From CALLVY01 sp937899855 (GTDB lineage Bacteria; Bacteroidota; Bacteroidia; Chitinophagales; Saprospiraceae), in the NCBI GenBank assembly GCA_039820405.1, contig JBCBQC010000003.1, positions 124,001 through 188,000 on the forward strand: a stretch of 64,000 nt of DNA, in the 5' to 3' direction. Shown here piece by piece: positions 52,929-61,476 of this stretch; positions within the stretch are counted from its first letter, which is position 1, and every line of letters begins with the position of its first letter. A program made the translations under genes and the position numbers. The notes beneath the pieces are model-generated. The model was not told the DNA's origin. It did not search any database and saw only the letters and a list, made by a program, of their open reading frames with translations.

Positions 52929-53405
52929 TTAGCGCTCCTGCTGAGCCAGTTCTACCCTAAAACTGACGCTTTGTATACCAGCCAGGGAATCCGTTCGCAT
53001 AAATTGTTCGAGGGTAAAGTAGTGGGGCCCGACTTGGTCGAAGTAGGCATTGGCTTGGATGGGGATGTCGAGTTGGCAAAGCTCGCCCTGACAATCGCCC
53101 AAGGCACGGCCAATTTTGTCCGATATTTCCAGCGACAGGCGTTGGGAAAGTCGCTGGCCATTGGGAAAACCGGTATGGACACGGACGTAGAGATTTTGGG
53201 TGGCAAAATCGCTGCGGTGGTCGAGGGTGAGGAAGAGGTTGTACAAGCCGGAGGTATCGGCGATGTCGAAGGGGTATTGGAGGGTGTCGGCGTAAGCCCA
53301 GCCGGCGGGGTCGATGTCCTGCTGTTTTTGGTAGATCACGGTGGGGCCGCAGGCGGTACATCCCAGCAGGAAGACAAAGAACAGGGGCCCGATCCAATTT
53401 TTCAT
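52929..53405 (-). CDS. gldH: Gliding motility lipoprotein GldH
   Basis: About 158 aa from MKNWIGPLFFVFLLGCTAC, a lipoprotein signal; MQ at 53411 is an alternative, and the frame to 53471 adds an unlikely leader. GldH-family features: WAYADTLQYPFDIADTSGLYNLFLTLDHRSDFATQNLYV, LSLEISDKIGRALGDCQGELCQLDI and a terminal VSFRVEL strand. GldH is needed for gliding in Flavobacterium johnsoniae, and its presence fits the T9SS-tailed proteins elsewhere in the window. Here it follows dnaJ by 65 bp and precedes the cytochrome gene by 20 bp. Confidence 0.88.
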   Translation of the reverse strand: MKNWIGPLFFVFLLGCTACGPTVIYQKQQDIDPAGWAYADTLQYPFDIADTSGLYNLFLTLDHRSDFATQNLYVRVHTGFPNGQRLSQRLSLEISDKIGRALGDCQGELCQLDIPIQANAYFDQVGPHYFTLEQFMRTDSLAGIQSVSFRVELAQQER

Positions 53406-53470
53406 TTGCATGGAGGTATAACGCATCGGAAAGGCCGATAGTACGACGGCCTCCCCGATGCGCTGAGGCA

Positions 53471-54637
53471 CTAGGTAAAGTAATCTTTCATTTTTTCGAA
53501 AAAGCCCTTTTCCGACTTTCCGGGGTTGGGGTCAAAATTGGACATATTCCGCATCTGCTCCAGGATCTTGCGCTCGGCATCACTCAGCTTTTTGGGCGTC
53601 CAGATGCTCGTGTGGATCAGTTGATCCCCCTTGCCGTAGCTCTGTACCGCGGGAAGGCCCTTGCTTTTGAGGCGGAAAATTTTTCCCGCTTGGGTACCCG
53701 CCGGAATCTTGATCTTGACCTTGCCATCAATCGTTGGCACCTCCACCGACGTACCCAGCGCCGCATCCGCGAAGTTGAGGTACAGCTCGTAAATCAAATT
53801 GTTGCCGTCGCGCTGGAGCGAAGGATGCTCAATTTCCTCAATGCTCACCAATAGGTCGCCATTGCCACCACCGCGCATTCCCGCGTTGCCTTTGCCCTGT
53901 AGCGACAACTGCATGCCCTCGGCTACACCCGCCGGAATGTCCAACTCAATGGTCTCCTGACCCAGCACCCGGCCGTCGCCTTTGCACGTGCCGCACTTGG
54001 CCGTAATCATTTGGCCCGTGCCCCCACAAGTCGGACAGGTCGTCGTCGTTTGCATCTGCCCCAGGAAAGTACTCCGCACCTGACGGACGTAGCCCGAGCC
54101 CCGGCAAGTCGAACAGGTCGATACCGATCCACTGTCCTTGGCCCCCGAGCCATTACAGGTGTTGCAGATGACCTGCTTTTTTACCTTGATCTTTTTATTG
54201 ACGCCATTGGCAATTTCTCCCAAGTCGAGTTTGACCTTGACCCGCAGGTTGGCCCCACGCTGTCCCTGCCGACGACGGCCACCCCGGCCCCCGGCACCTC
54301 CTCCAAAGAAGGATTCAAAGGGGCTACCCCCTTCGCCAAAGATGTCGCCGAACTGCGAGAAAATGTCCTCCATCGTCATGCCACCGGCACCACTAAAACC
54401 ACCGGCCCCCTGCCCCACTCCAGCGTGACCAAAGCGGTCGTAGCGGGCCCGTTTGTCCCCATCGCTGAGTACTTCGTAGGCTTCGGCAGCTTCCTTAAAC
54501 TTGGCTTCGGCTTCCTTATTGTCGGGATTGCGATCGGGGTGGTATTTCATCGCAATTTTACGATAGGCTTTTTTAATTTCCTTCTCGTCCGCACCTTTGG
54601 AAACGCCTAATATTTCATAAAAATCTCTTTTTGCCAT
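53471..54637 (-). CDS. dnaJ: Molecular chaperone DnaJ
   Basis: 388 aa, normal length. The J domain has the HPD motif (KYHPDRNPDNKEAE, about 32-36) and YEVLSDGDKRARYD. A Gly/Phe-rich linker of about 70 aa is followed by four zinc-finger repeats (CNTCNGSG, CSTCRGSG, CPTCGGTG, CGTCKGDG) and the substrate-binding beta domain. It works with DnaK (not in the window) and GrpE. The grpE stop is 8 bp upstream, so the two are one operon. Confidence 0.98.
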   Translation of the reverse strand: MAKRDFYEILGVSKGADEKEIKKAYRKIAMKYHPDRNPDNKEAEAKFKEAAEAYEVLSDGDKRARYDRFGHAGVGQGAGGFSGAGGMTMEDIFSQFGDIFGEGGSPFESFFGGGAGGRGGRRRQGQRGANLRVKVKLDLGEIANGVNKKIKVKKQVICNTCNGSGAKDSGSVSTCSTCRGSGYVRQVRSTFLGQMQTTTTCPTCGGTGQMITAKCGTCKGDGRVLGQETIELDIPAGVAEGMQLSLQGKGNAGMRGGGNGDLLVSIEEIEHPSLQRDGNNLIYELYLNFADAALGTSVEVPTIDGKVKIKIPAGTQAGKIFRLKSKGLPAVQSYGKGDQLIHTSIWTPKKLSDAERKILEQMRNMSNFDPNPGKSEKGFFEKMKDYFT

Positions 54638-54645
54638 TTACTTGA

Positions 54646-55251
54646 TTATTTTCCCACCACGACCTTGGCGTGGCGGATGATTTTTTCCTTGAGGAAAAAT
54701 CCGGTTTCGATGGTATCGATGACCTTACCCTTTAGCTCCTCGCTGGGCGCGGGAATTTCGGTGACGGCCTCGTGCAGCTCGGGATCAAAAGTTTCTCCCG
54801 TACTTTCCATTTTTCGGAGTCCCCGCTGGCGGAGCGCTCCCCAGAGCTTGTTGTACACCAGGGTGACCCCTTCGCTAAATTGTTCGGTCGTTTTCTCGTC
54901 GTCCGCGTTTTTCTTCGCACGGTCAAAATCGTCCAAAACTGGCAGGATAGCTGCCAATGTGTCCTGCGCCGCCGTGTTCATCAGTTCGATCTTTTCGCGC
55001 ATCGTCCGACGCTTAAAATTGTCGAATTCGGCCCGCATCCGGAGGTTTTTATCCTTCAGCTCCGAAATTTCTTGCTGCAAGTCCTCCAATTCCTCTACTT
55101 CCACGCCTTTATTTTCAGGGGATTCCGTCTGATTTTCGGTATCGGTAGCTTGGGGTTCCTCGGCAGCTAAATTTTGGTCTTGAAGTTGGTCGCTTTCTTC
55201 AGCAGCTGTTTTTTCCTTCTTGCCCATTATATCTTTGATTTTTTTGAACAT
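54646..55251 (-). CDS. grpE: Nucleotide exchange factor GrpE
   Basis: 201 aa. A long acidic, helical N-terminus (rich in Glu and Gln) leads to a coiled coil (VEELEDLQQEISELKDKN), then the GrpE core: RAEFDNFKRRTMREKIEL, AILPVLDDFDRAKKN, and a terminal GETFDPELHEAVTEIPA with FFLKEKIIRHAKVVV. It stimulates ADP release from DnaK. It is the first gene of grpE-dnaJ-gldH. Direct repeats upstream are noted separately. Confidence 0.97.
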   Translation of the reverse strand: MFKKIKDIMGKKEKTAAEESDQLQDQNLAAEEPQATDTENQTESPENKGVEVEELEDLQQEISELKDKNLRMRAEFDNFKRRTMREKIELMNTAAQDTLAAILPVLDDFDRAKKNADDEKTTEQFSEGVTLVYNKLWGALRQRGLRKMESTGETFDPELHEAVTEIPAPSEELKGKVIDTIETGFFLKEKIIRHAKVVVGK

Positions 55252-55287
55252 TTTAATGGATTCTTATAGTTGTGCGCATCAATTTTT

Positions 55288-55319
55288 CTGCCAGCAAAAC
55301 AATCAGGCCATTCTGTCAG
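55288..55319 (-). promoter_or_regulatory. Direct repeat upstream of grpE
   Basis: On the minus strand CTGACAG and CTGGCAG occur 18 bases apart, about 40-70 bases before the grpE start; the first continues AATGGC. This could be a promoter or operator for the heat-shock operon. No CIRCE element is present. It is a pattern match only. Confidence 0.3.
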
Positions 55320-55378
55320 TCCACCCGCCGCCGTAAATATCGGAATAAGTCGTAACTTCCTCCCCAAATCCGCCATCA

Positions 55379-56281
55379 ATGAACGAGAATATGCTGTCGA
55401 TTGATCCCGAACAGATCGCTACCCGCGACCTGCACCAGTTCCTCCTGGGTTGCGTCGCCCCCCGCCCCATCGCCTTCGTCAGTACCCTCGATGAGGAAGG
55501 GCGGCCCAATCTGGCCCCCTACAGCTTTTTCAACGCCTTCAGCTCCAATCCTCCCATTGTGGTGTTTTCATCCAACCGACGCGTGGCCGACAACACCACC
55601 AAGGATACCCTCTACAACATTCAAAACACCCGCGAGGCCGTCATCAACGTGGTCAACTACGACATCGTTCGCCAAATGACCGTTACCAGCATCCAGTACC
55701 CCGCCGAAATCAGCGAATTCGACAAGGCGGGGCTGACGCCAATCCCCTCCGAAGTTGTCCGACCCTTTCGGGTCCAGGAATCTCCGGCCCACTTGGAATG
55801 CCAGGTCCAGGACATCATCACGCTGGGGGAACACGGTGGTGCGGGCCACCTCATCATTTGCCGCGTCGTTCGACTCCACATCGCCAAACACGTGGTCGAC
55901 GAGCGCAACCGCATCGACCCGCACAAGATCGACCTGATGGGGCGTATGGGCCGGGCGCACTACGTACGGGCCAGCGGGGATGCCATTCACACCATCGTTC
56001 AGCCCGTTCTCGAAATCGGCGTGGGCTACGATGCCCTCCCCGAAAGCTTTCGCCGTAGTCCGATCCTGAGCGCCAACAACCTCGGACAATTGGCGGGCCT
56101 CAAAGCCTTACCAACGGCCGCTGCTGCGCAGGCGCTGCTCGACGAAGATGCTACCGTGAGGGAACTGCTCGGGGGGGAAAATGTTCACCACAAGCTTCAC
56201 GAGTACGCCAAATCCCTCCTCGATACGGGAGACCAGCGCGAACGGGCCGCTCAGGTCTTGCTACTCGCCGATTCCCAGTAG
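55379..56281 (+). CDS. Flavin reductase-like FMN-binding protein
   Basis: 300 aa. The flavin reductase domain has RPIAFVSTLDEEGRPNLAPYSFFNAFSSNPP (the N-terminal barrel), TKDTLYNIQNTREAVINVVNY and ESPAHLECQVQDIITLG. The last 80 residues are an extension seen in longer family members (ILSANNLGQLAGLKALPT). It likely binds FMN; whether it is a reductase or a partner of an oxygenase is unknown. The start is ATG 55379; ATG 55391 is also possible. Confidence 0.9.
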   Translation: MNENMLSIDPEQIATRDLHQFLLGCVAPRPIAFVSTLDEEGRPNLAPYSFFNAFSSNPPIVVFSSNRRVADNTTKDTLYNIQNTREAVINVVNYDIVRQMTVTSIQYPAEISEFDKAGLTPIPSEVVRPFRVQESPAHLECQVQDIITLGEHGGAGHLIICRVVRLHIAKHVVDERNRIDPHKIDLMGRMGRAHYVRASGDAIHTIVQPVLEIGVGYDALPESFRRSPILSANNLGQLAGLKALPTAAAAQALLDEDATVRELLGGENVHHKLHEYAKSLLDTGDQRERAAQVLLLADSQ

Positions 56282-56296
56282 CAACCGTTATTCGCA

Positions 56297-57391
56297 TTAT
56301 TTCTTCTTGCTCCGGCGATTGATGATGTTTCGAATCCAGTTGGGAATGATCACGACCCCGATCAACAGGTAGGCGTAAAAGGTAAAGAGTCGCCAAATCC
56401 CCGCGATGAGTAAGGCCAAGCCATTGGTGGGTACGTAATCGCTCACAAAACCGCTAAAGACGACCTCCGCAAAACCCGCGCCTCCGGGAGTGGGGCTAAA
56501 GGCCATGATCACGAACATGGTCTCCAGTCGGGCGTAGAGGCGAAATTGGGTCATAAAGTCGAGCGAAGTCGACTCGACGAAGGCGATGATCAGACAGTTT
56601 AGCAACAAAAAGCGACAGGACCAGGCCGTGGCCGTACTCAGAAAGGCTCCGAGGTGGAAGGACCAATTGTGTCGGACGATTTCTTTGGAAGCAATGATGA
56701 TGTTGTTCCCCAGTTCGATGGCTTGTCGGCGGTACCGCTTGAGCCACTTGATTTTGGTAAATCCAACCAGCAGGCGCTTTAGGCTATTGGGATTGATCAG
56801 CAAGCCGTAGAAGAAGAGGCTGCCGTAGGACAACATCAGGGTATAGGCAAAGAGAAAGGTATAGCCCCAACCGTCGGTAAAGCTCAGGGCAGTCATCCCC
56901 GGCCGGATGATGCTGGGGCCGAGCAGGGCGATGAGAATGGGCAGGGTGCCCACAAAAAAGATGGTGTCCAGAATAGCGGTGTAAATCACCAGGGTCGCCG
57001 TCTTGGCGGTTGATAACTTTTCCTGAGCCAACACTACCAGCGCCACCGCCGATCCCCCCACACTGGTCGGAGAAACCGCCGAGCTAAACTCCCAGATGAA
57101 AATCAACTCGATGCATTTGAGCCAACTGAACGCCCCCTCGGTAATAATGCGCAAGCGGGTGGCGTAGGCCAAATGGCGTACCACCAAGAGGGTGAGCGAG
57201 GCCAGCACCCAAAAGGTGACGTGGCGGTTCCAGGAGATATTGGCAAAGTCCTCGGGATCAAACTGTTTCCAGAAAAGATAAGCCACCACCCCGATTCCCA
57301 GTAGGATGGGAAGAATGATTCGCGAAACCCGGATGGAGCGCAGCACCTCTTGTTGTTCCTCCGTAAATTCTTCGTGCAATTCGGGTTTCAC
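56297..57391 (-). CDS. Flippase-like / LPG-synthase transmembrane-domain protein (UPF0104)
   Basis: 364 aa, with about eight membrane helices. Family marks: FIWEFSSAVSPTSVGGSAVALVVLAQE (the conserved central segment) and VIMAFSPTPGGAGFAEVVFSGF. This is the transmembrane part of lysylphosphatidylglycerol synthase without its catalytic soluble domain, so lipid translocation or an unknown membrane role is likely. It is convergent with the flavin reductase, 15 bp apart. Confidence 0.9.
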   Translation of the reverse strand: MKPELHEEFTEEQQEVLRSIRVSRIILPILLGIGVVAYLFWKQFDPEDFANISWNRHVTFWVLASLTLLVVRHLAYATRLRIITEGAFSWLKCIELIFIWEFSSAVSPTSVGGSAVALVVLAQEKLSTAKTATLVIYTAILDTIFFVGTLPILIALLGPSIIRPGMTALSFTDGWGYTFLFAYTLMLSYGSLFFYGLLINPNSLKRLLVGFTKIKWLKRYRRQAIELGNNIIIASKEIVRHNWSFHLGAFLSTATAWSCRFLLLNCLIIAFVESTSLDFMTQFRLYARLETMFVIMAFSPTPGGAGFAEVVFSGFVSDYVPTNGLALLIAGIWRLFTFYAYLLIGVVIIPNWIRNIINRRSKKK

Positions 57392-57496
57392 TGAGTAAGG
57401 AGCGTTTTGATTTTCCGATGGTGAAGATAATTAAAAGCCAACAATTATGAGTGGCTCTCCAAAATATCAACTACCTTGAATTGGAAACAAATCCGC

Positions 57497-58627
57497 ATGG
57501 AGGAAAGATTACGCCGCTGGCGCCTAATTCTGGGAAAAAAATCCGATCCGCAGGGAGAACATACCCTCGAAGGCGAGGCCCAGGGCATGGATGATGTGCT
57601 CGACGCCCTCTACGATGCAGAAAGACAGGGGGGCCTCGGTAGTTCTTCTCCAACGGTCAATCGTTGGTTGGGCGACATCCGCAAATACTTCCCCTCCTCC
57701 GTAGTACAAGTCATGCAAAAGGACGCCATGGACCGCCTGGGACTGGAGCAAATGCTACTCGAACCCGAATTGCTCGAATCGGTCGAACCCGACGTACAAC
57801 TGGTGGCCACCCTCCTCTCGCTCAATAAGGTAATGCCCGCCAAGACCCGCCAGACCGCTCGGGACGTGGTAGCCAAAGTGGTCGCCGAACTGGAGAAAAA
57901 ACTCCGCAACCCCCTGCGCGAAGCCATCGAGGGCAGCATCAGCCGCGCCGTCCGCAACCGACGCCCCCGCTTCAAGGAAATCGATTGGAACCGCACCATC
58001 CGCCTCAATCTCAAACACTACCAGCAAGAACACCAGACCATCATTCCCGAACAACTGATGGGCTACGGCCGCAAGGGACAGTCGCTGCGCCACGTCATCC
58101 TCCTGATCGACCAGAGTGGTTCGATGGCCACCTCGATGATCTACGCAGGTGTACTGGGCGCCGTGATGGCCTCCCTCCGCTCCGTCAAAACCCACCTGGT
58201 GGTTTTCGATACCGCCGTCGTCGACCTTACCGAACAACTCGACGATCCCGTCGAATTGCTCTTCGCCACCCAGCTCGGTGGGGGTACCGACATCAACCGG
58301 GCGATGGCCTACGTCCAGACCCTCATCAGCAAGCCCGCCGATACCATCCTCGTATTGATCAGCGACCTGTACGAAGGCGGCAACGAAAACGAATTGTTCC
58401 GCCGCATCCACCAGGTCCACCAATCGGGGGTACAGCTGATTACCCTACTCGCCCTGAACGATCAGGGAGCACCGATGTACGACAAGAGCAACGCCGCCAA
58501 ATTGGCCCAGCTGGGCCTCCCGGCCTTTTCCTGTACCCCGGGGCTTTTTCCCGATCTCATGGCCACAGCCATTCAGAAGGAATCCATCCACAACTGGATG
58601 GCGCGCAACGGTGTCGTGGCGCGTTGA
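57497..58627 (+). CDS. VWA-domain (CoxE-like) protein
   Basis: About 376 aa. ATG 57497 (MEERLRRWRL) is preferred; the TTG at 57476 would add seven residues. The N-terminal half is helical and charged. The vWA domain (about 205-365) keeps a full MIDAS: DQSGSM, then GGGTD, and ISDLYEGG. CoxE-like vWA proteins usually work with a MoxR-type AAA+ ATPase, but none adjoins this gene. A short protein of 94 aa is convergent downstream. It probably acts in complex assembly or metal insertion (inference). Confidence 0.88.
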   Translation: MEERLRRWRLILGKKSDPQGEHTLEGEAQGMDDVLDALYDAERQGGLGSSSPTVNRWLGDIRKYFPSSVVQVMQKDAMDRLGLEQMLLEPELLESVEPDVQLVATLLSLNKVMPAKTRQTARDVVAKVVAELEKKLRNPLREAIEGSISRAVRNRRPRFKEIDWNRTIRLNLKHYQQEHQTIIPEQLMGYGRKGQSLRHVILLIDQSGSMATSMIYAGVLGAVMASLRSVKTHLVVFDTAVVDLTEQLDDPVELLFATQLGGGTDINRAMAYVQTLISKPADTILVLISDLYEGGNENELFRRIHQVHQSGVQLITLLALNDQGAPMYDKSNAAKLAQLGLPAFSCTPGLFPDLMATAIQKESIHNWMARNGVVAR

Positions 58628-58643
58628 GCTTTTGAACGGGCCC

Positions 58644-58928
58644 TCAGGAACTGGAAAAGCCCAAGGCCTCGCAGCAAAGATCGTAGCTACGGACCCGCGG
58701 TCGGTATTCCGACTGCTCGCCGAGCGAGCTACGGGCCCAGCCCTCCTGCTGGGCTAAACAAGCCATCCAGTGAACGATATCCGAATGATCGACAAAGTAG
58801 CCCTGGCGCAGGAGGTAATCACGGACCTCCCGCGGCGTCACCCGCGCCTGCATTTGCAGCAGCGTCCGCGCGGCGTGACGAATGGTTTTGACGTCAGGTA
58901 AGGGCATTGGGGAATAGTGCTTAGACAT
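58644..58928 (-). CDS. Small hypothetical protein, possible winged helix
   Basis: About 94 aa from MSKHYSPMP; the frame to 58967 adds 13 unlikely residues. TPREVRDYLLRQGYFVDHSD, followed by VHWMACLAQQEGWARS, resembles the helix-turn-helix and recognition segment of a winged-helix domain. No family is recognised. It is convergent with the VWA gene. Confidence 0.6.
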   Translation of the reverse strand: MSKHYSPMPLPDVKTIRHAARTLLQMQARVTPREVRDYLLRQGYFVDHSDIVHWMACLAQQEGWARSSLGEQSEYRPRVRSYDLCCEALGFSSS

Positions 58929-59095
58929 AGTATGAGTGGTCTTTTGGTCGCAGTTGGGGCGTACCAAAATGAGAAATATAAAGCCGTCGACAATTAGTTT
59001 GATCTTCTCACAAGATAAGCAATCGCCAGAAAAATTTACAATTATTTGCGTATTATTTCAACAATATTCACTTTATCGTGGCTAAAATACGCAAA

Positions 59096-60568
59096 TTACT
59101 TACAACTATTGCGAATCAACTGGGCGTAAAAGCGGATGAGTCCCCGGTAGTTTTCCACGCTGAGCCGTTCGTTGGTTCCGTGGATCCGAGGAAGATCACG
59201 GTGTTGGACCTGGACGGGGGAAAAGCGATAGACGTTCTCGGCGAGACCGGTATAGTGGCGACTGTCCGTACCACCAACCATGAGCGCTGGGGCAATGACG
59301 GTATGGGGAAAAACTTCGCGGGCGGTTTTTTGCAGGACCCAGAAGCCAAAATCGGAAGTGGAAGATACGGGGGAAGGATCGCGATTGGCCAGGGATTCGG
59401 TCGGGGTCACGGTGATTCGAGGATCGGCGATGAGGTCGCGCACCCCCTGGGTCACGCTGGTCATGCTTTCGCCGGGGAGGATGCGGAAATTGACGGTGGC
59501 GGTCACGCTGGTGGGCAGTAGGTTTTCGGTCATCCCGCCGCTGATGATGGTGGGAGCGGTGGTGGTCCGGATGGTGGCGTTGGTAGAGGGCTTAGCGGCC
59601 AATTGTTTTTTGAGGAGGCCACCGAAGAGCCAGAGGTTGGCAAAGAGGGCTTGGTAGGGTTGATCCATCTCCGGGCCGACGTAGCGAAACAGCTCCGCCG
59701 TGGGCCCGTCGATCCGGGCGGGGAAGGGCTCGGTGTCGAGGCGGTGGAGGGCACTACTCATGATCCCAATCGCGGTTTCGGTGGGAGGCATGGAGGAATG
59801 ACCGCCTTCCTCGATGGCCAGTTGGAGTTCGAGGGTCAGGTAACCCTTTTCCGCCGTCCCGATCAGCGTCACCGGAGCGGCCAGCCCCGGCAGGGCCTCT
59901 TCTAGGATGAGCAGCCCTTCGTCGAGAATGTATTCGAACTCGATGCCCTGCTGGCGAAAACGACGGGCGATGGCCTGAGCGCCAAACGCCCCCCCCACCT
60001 CCTCATCGTGCCCAAAGGCCAGGTAGACGCTCCGCTCGGGATGGTAGCCTTCCGCCAGCAAGGCCTGGATGGCTTCGAGCATACCCAGGGCATTCATCTT
60101 ATCATCCATCGTACCCCGCCCCCAGACAAAGCCTTCGGCCTCCACTCCTCCAAAGGGTGGCTGCTGCCACTCCGCACGCGTACTTTCTTCTACGGGAACG
60201 ACGTCGAGGTGCGCCAAAAATAAAATGGGGCGCAGCTGACTGTTCTTACCCGGCCAGTGGTAGACCCGACTGAAAGCATTTACCCGGTAGTGTTCGAGCT
60301 CGCGGTGCAGATCGACAAAGTTGCTATCCAAGAAAGCGTGCAACTGTTCAAAGGCGAGGCTGTCCACCCAGTCGGGATGGGAGATGGTGGGAATGCGTAC
60401 CGAGGCGGCAAAACGCTGGACGGCGCGGTCGGCGACCGGCAGGACTTCGACGGCGGGGAGGCTGATTTGTCGGGAAGAGAAGCGCAGAGATTGTAAGCCA
60501 ATCAGGCCCAGCAAGATGGCGAAGGTGAACAGGAGGGTTCGAAGAAGCAGGCGCCGCAGTTTTTTCAT
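59096..60568 (-). CDS. M20 family peptidase (carboxypeptidase PM20D1-like)
   Basis: 490 aa with an N-terminal membrane anchor or signal (LLFTFAILLGLIGLQSL). Metal-site motifs of the M20 fold: FLAHLDVVPVE (His), WGRGTMDDKMNA (Asp), FGHDEEVGG (Glu pair) and the late GGTDSRHYTG (His). A dimerisation insert lies in the middle (STNATIRTTTAPTIISGGMTENLLPTS). It would cleave peptides or N-acyl amino acids. The RR gene ends one base before its start, so they are co-transcribed. Confidence 0.94.
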   Translation of the reverse strand: MKKLRRLLLRTLLFTFAILLGLIGLQSLRFSSRQISLPAVEVLPVADRAVQRFAASVRIPTISHPDWVDSLAFEQLHAFLDSNFVDLHRELEHYRVNAFSRVYHWPGKNSQLRPILFLAHLDVVPVEESTRAEWQQPPFGGVEAEGFVWGRGTMDDKMNALGMLEAIQALLAEGYHPERSVYLAFGHDEEVGGAFGAQAIARRFRQQGIEFEYILDEGLLILEEALPGLAAPVTLIGTAEKGYLTLELQLAIEEGGHSSMPPTETAIGIMSSALHRLDTEPFPARIDGPTAELFRYVGPEMDQPYQALFANLWLFGGLLKKQLAAKPSTNATIRTTTAPTIISGGMTENLLPTSVTATVNFRILPGESMTSVTQGVRDLIADPRITVTPTESLANRDPSPVSSTSDFGFWVLQKTAREVFPHTVIAPALMVGGTDSRHYTGLAENVYRFSPVQVQHRDLPRIHGTNERLSVENYRGLIRFYAQLIRNSCK

Positions 60569-60569
60569 A

Positions 60570-60944
60570 TCAGCTACTCACCTCCATTTCCTGGAAGATA
60601 CGCCGGATACGGAGGATCAGTTCGTTGGGTTTGAAAGGCTTGGTAATAAAATCGGTGGCCCCCCGGCGAAAAGCTTCGAGCACGATATCGTCGTGCTCGA
60701 GGGCGGAGATCACGATCAGTGGTAGCGGGCTTTTCAGGTCCTGGCGAACGTACTCGATCAGTTCCAGCCCACTCACGTGGGGCATCATGACATCCAGGAC
60801 GACCAGGTCGGGGTTTTCCTCCTTGACCTTGGTCAGGGCTTCCTGACCATCTTTAGCCAGCGTAACGCTAAAGCCTTGTTTGCGCAAACGGAATTCCAAG
60901 GCGGTTAGCATGATCTCTTCATCTTCACAGATCAGAATTTTCAT
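60570..60944 (-). CDS. Stand-alone response regulator
   Basis: 124 aa, a single receiver domain: acidic pocket CEDEE, phospho-acceptor Asp51 in VLDVMMP, Ser80 and Lys102 in TKPF. There is no output domain. It lies downstream of a hybrid kinase and an Hpt protein and 1 bp upstream of the M20 gene. A weak terminator at 61038-61079 separates it from the Hpt gene, so it may be read through or have its own promoter. It could be the final receiver of this phosphorelay. Confidence 0.94.
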   Translation of the reverse strand: MKILICEDEEIMLTALEFRLRKQGFSVTLAKDGQEALTKVKEENPDLVVLDVMMPHVSGLELIEYVRQDLKSPLPLIVISALEHDDIVLEAFRRGATDFITKPFKPNELILRIRRIFQEMEVSS

Positions 60945-61037
60945 GGATGTACTTTAGGACTTGCCCGGAGGCAATTAGGTTTGTGGATTGGGTGTAGTGT
61001 AAAGATATAAAGAAAAATTGAAATGGGTACTAGCCCC

Positions 61038-61079
61038 AAATAAAGCGTCCGCTCCGGAGGGTACCCGGGGCGGACGCTT
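61038..61079 (-). terminator. Hairpin terminator downstream of the Hpt gene
   Basis: AAGCGTCCGC / GCGGACGCTT form a 10-bp stem; on the minus strand TTTATTTGG follows, a weak T-tract. It could partly uncouple kinase-Hpt from the response regulator and M20 gene. Confidence 0.6.
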
Positions 61080-61116
61080 GAGATGCTTCGTGGGAAAACG
61101 AGGGAAGCGGAGGTGT

Positions 61117-61476
61117 TTAGCAACGTTCTAATTCGGCGCGCAACTCGTCCAGGGCCTTGGGAGCCAGCGATTGGAGATTGGCCATCAGAACGGGAACTTG
61201 ATCGAGATGTTGGCGATCCTTGGCGTAGAGCTCAATGTTTTTGTTGGACTCGGTCATCACCTCGTTGCCAACAAAGGCCAGGGTAGATTTCATCTTATGG
61301 CTTACCGAGCCCAATTCTCCCCATTCCGCATCCCGGGTCAGTTTTTCCATCTTCTCCAACTCCGTTGGCAGCTCATCCAGCAACATGTCGATCATCACCT
61401 TTTTCATCTCTGCATCGCCGTCCGACATCATATTCATGTAGTCGAGGTTGATGTAAGAATAGGCTTGATCATTCAT
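61117..61476 (-). CDS. Histidine-containing phosphotransfer (Hpt) protein
   Basis: About 119 aa from MNDQAYSYINLD; ATG 61500 would add 8 residues. Hpt core: LLDELPTELEKMEKL, then the phospho-His in VSHKMKSTLAFVG (HxxKSTL), and SNKNIELYAK. Its start overlaps the kinase stop in ATGAATGA, typical of translational coupling. It would carry phosphate from the kinase's receiver domains to another receiver. Confidence 0.9.
   Translation of the reverse strand: MNDQAYSYINLDYMNMMSDGDAEMKKVMIDMLLDELPTELEKMEKLTRDAEWGELGSVSHKMKSTLAFVGNEVMTESNKNIELYAKDRQHLDQVPVLMANLQSLAPKALDELRAELERC

Noticed and set aside
55288..55319. Sigma-54 promoter upstream of grpE
   Set aside because: TGGC and TTGC-like bases are present, but the GG to GC spacing is 12 rather than 10.
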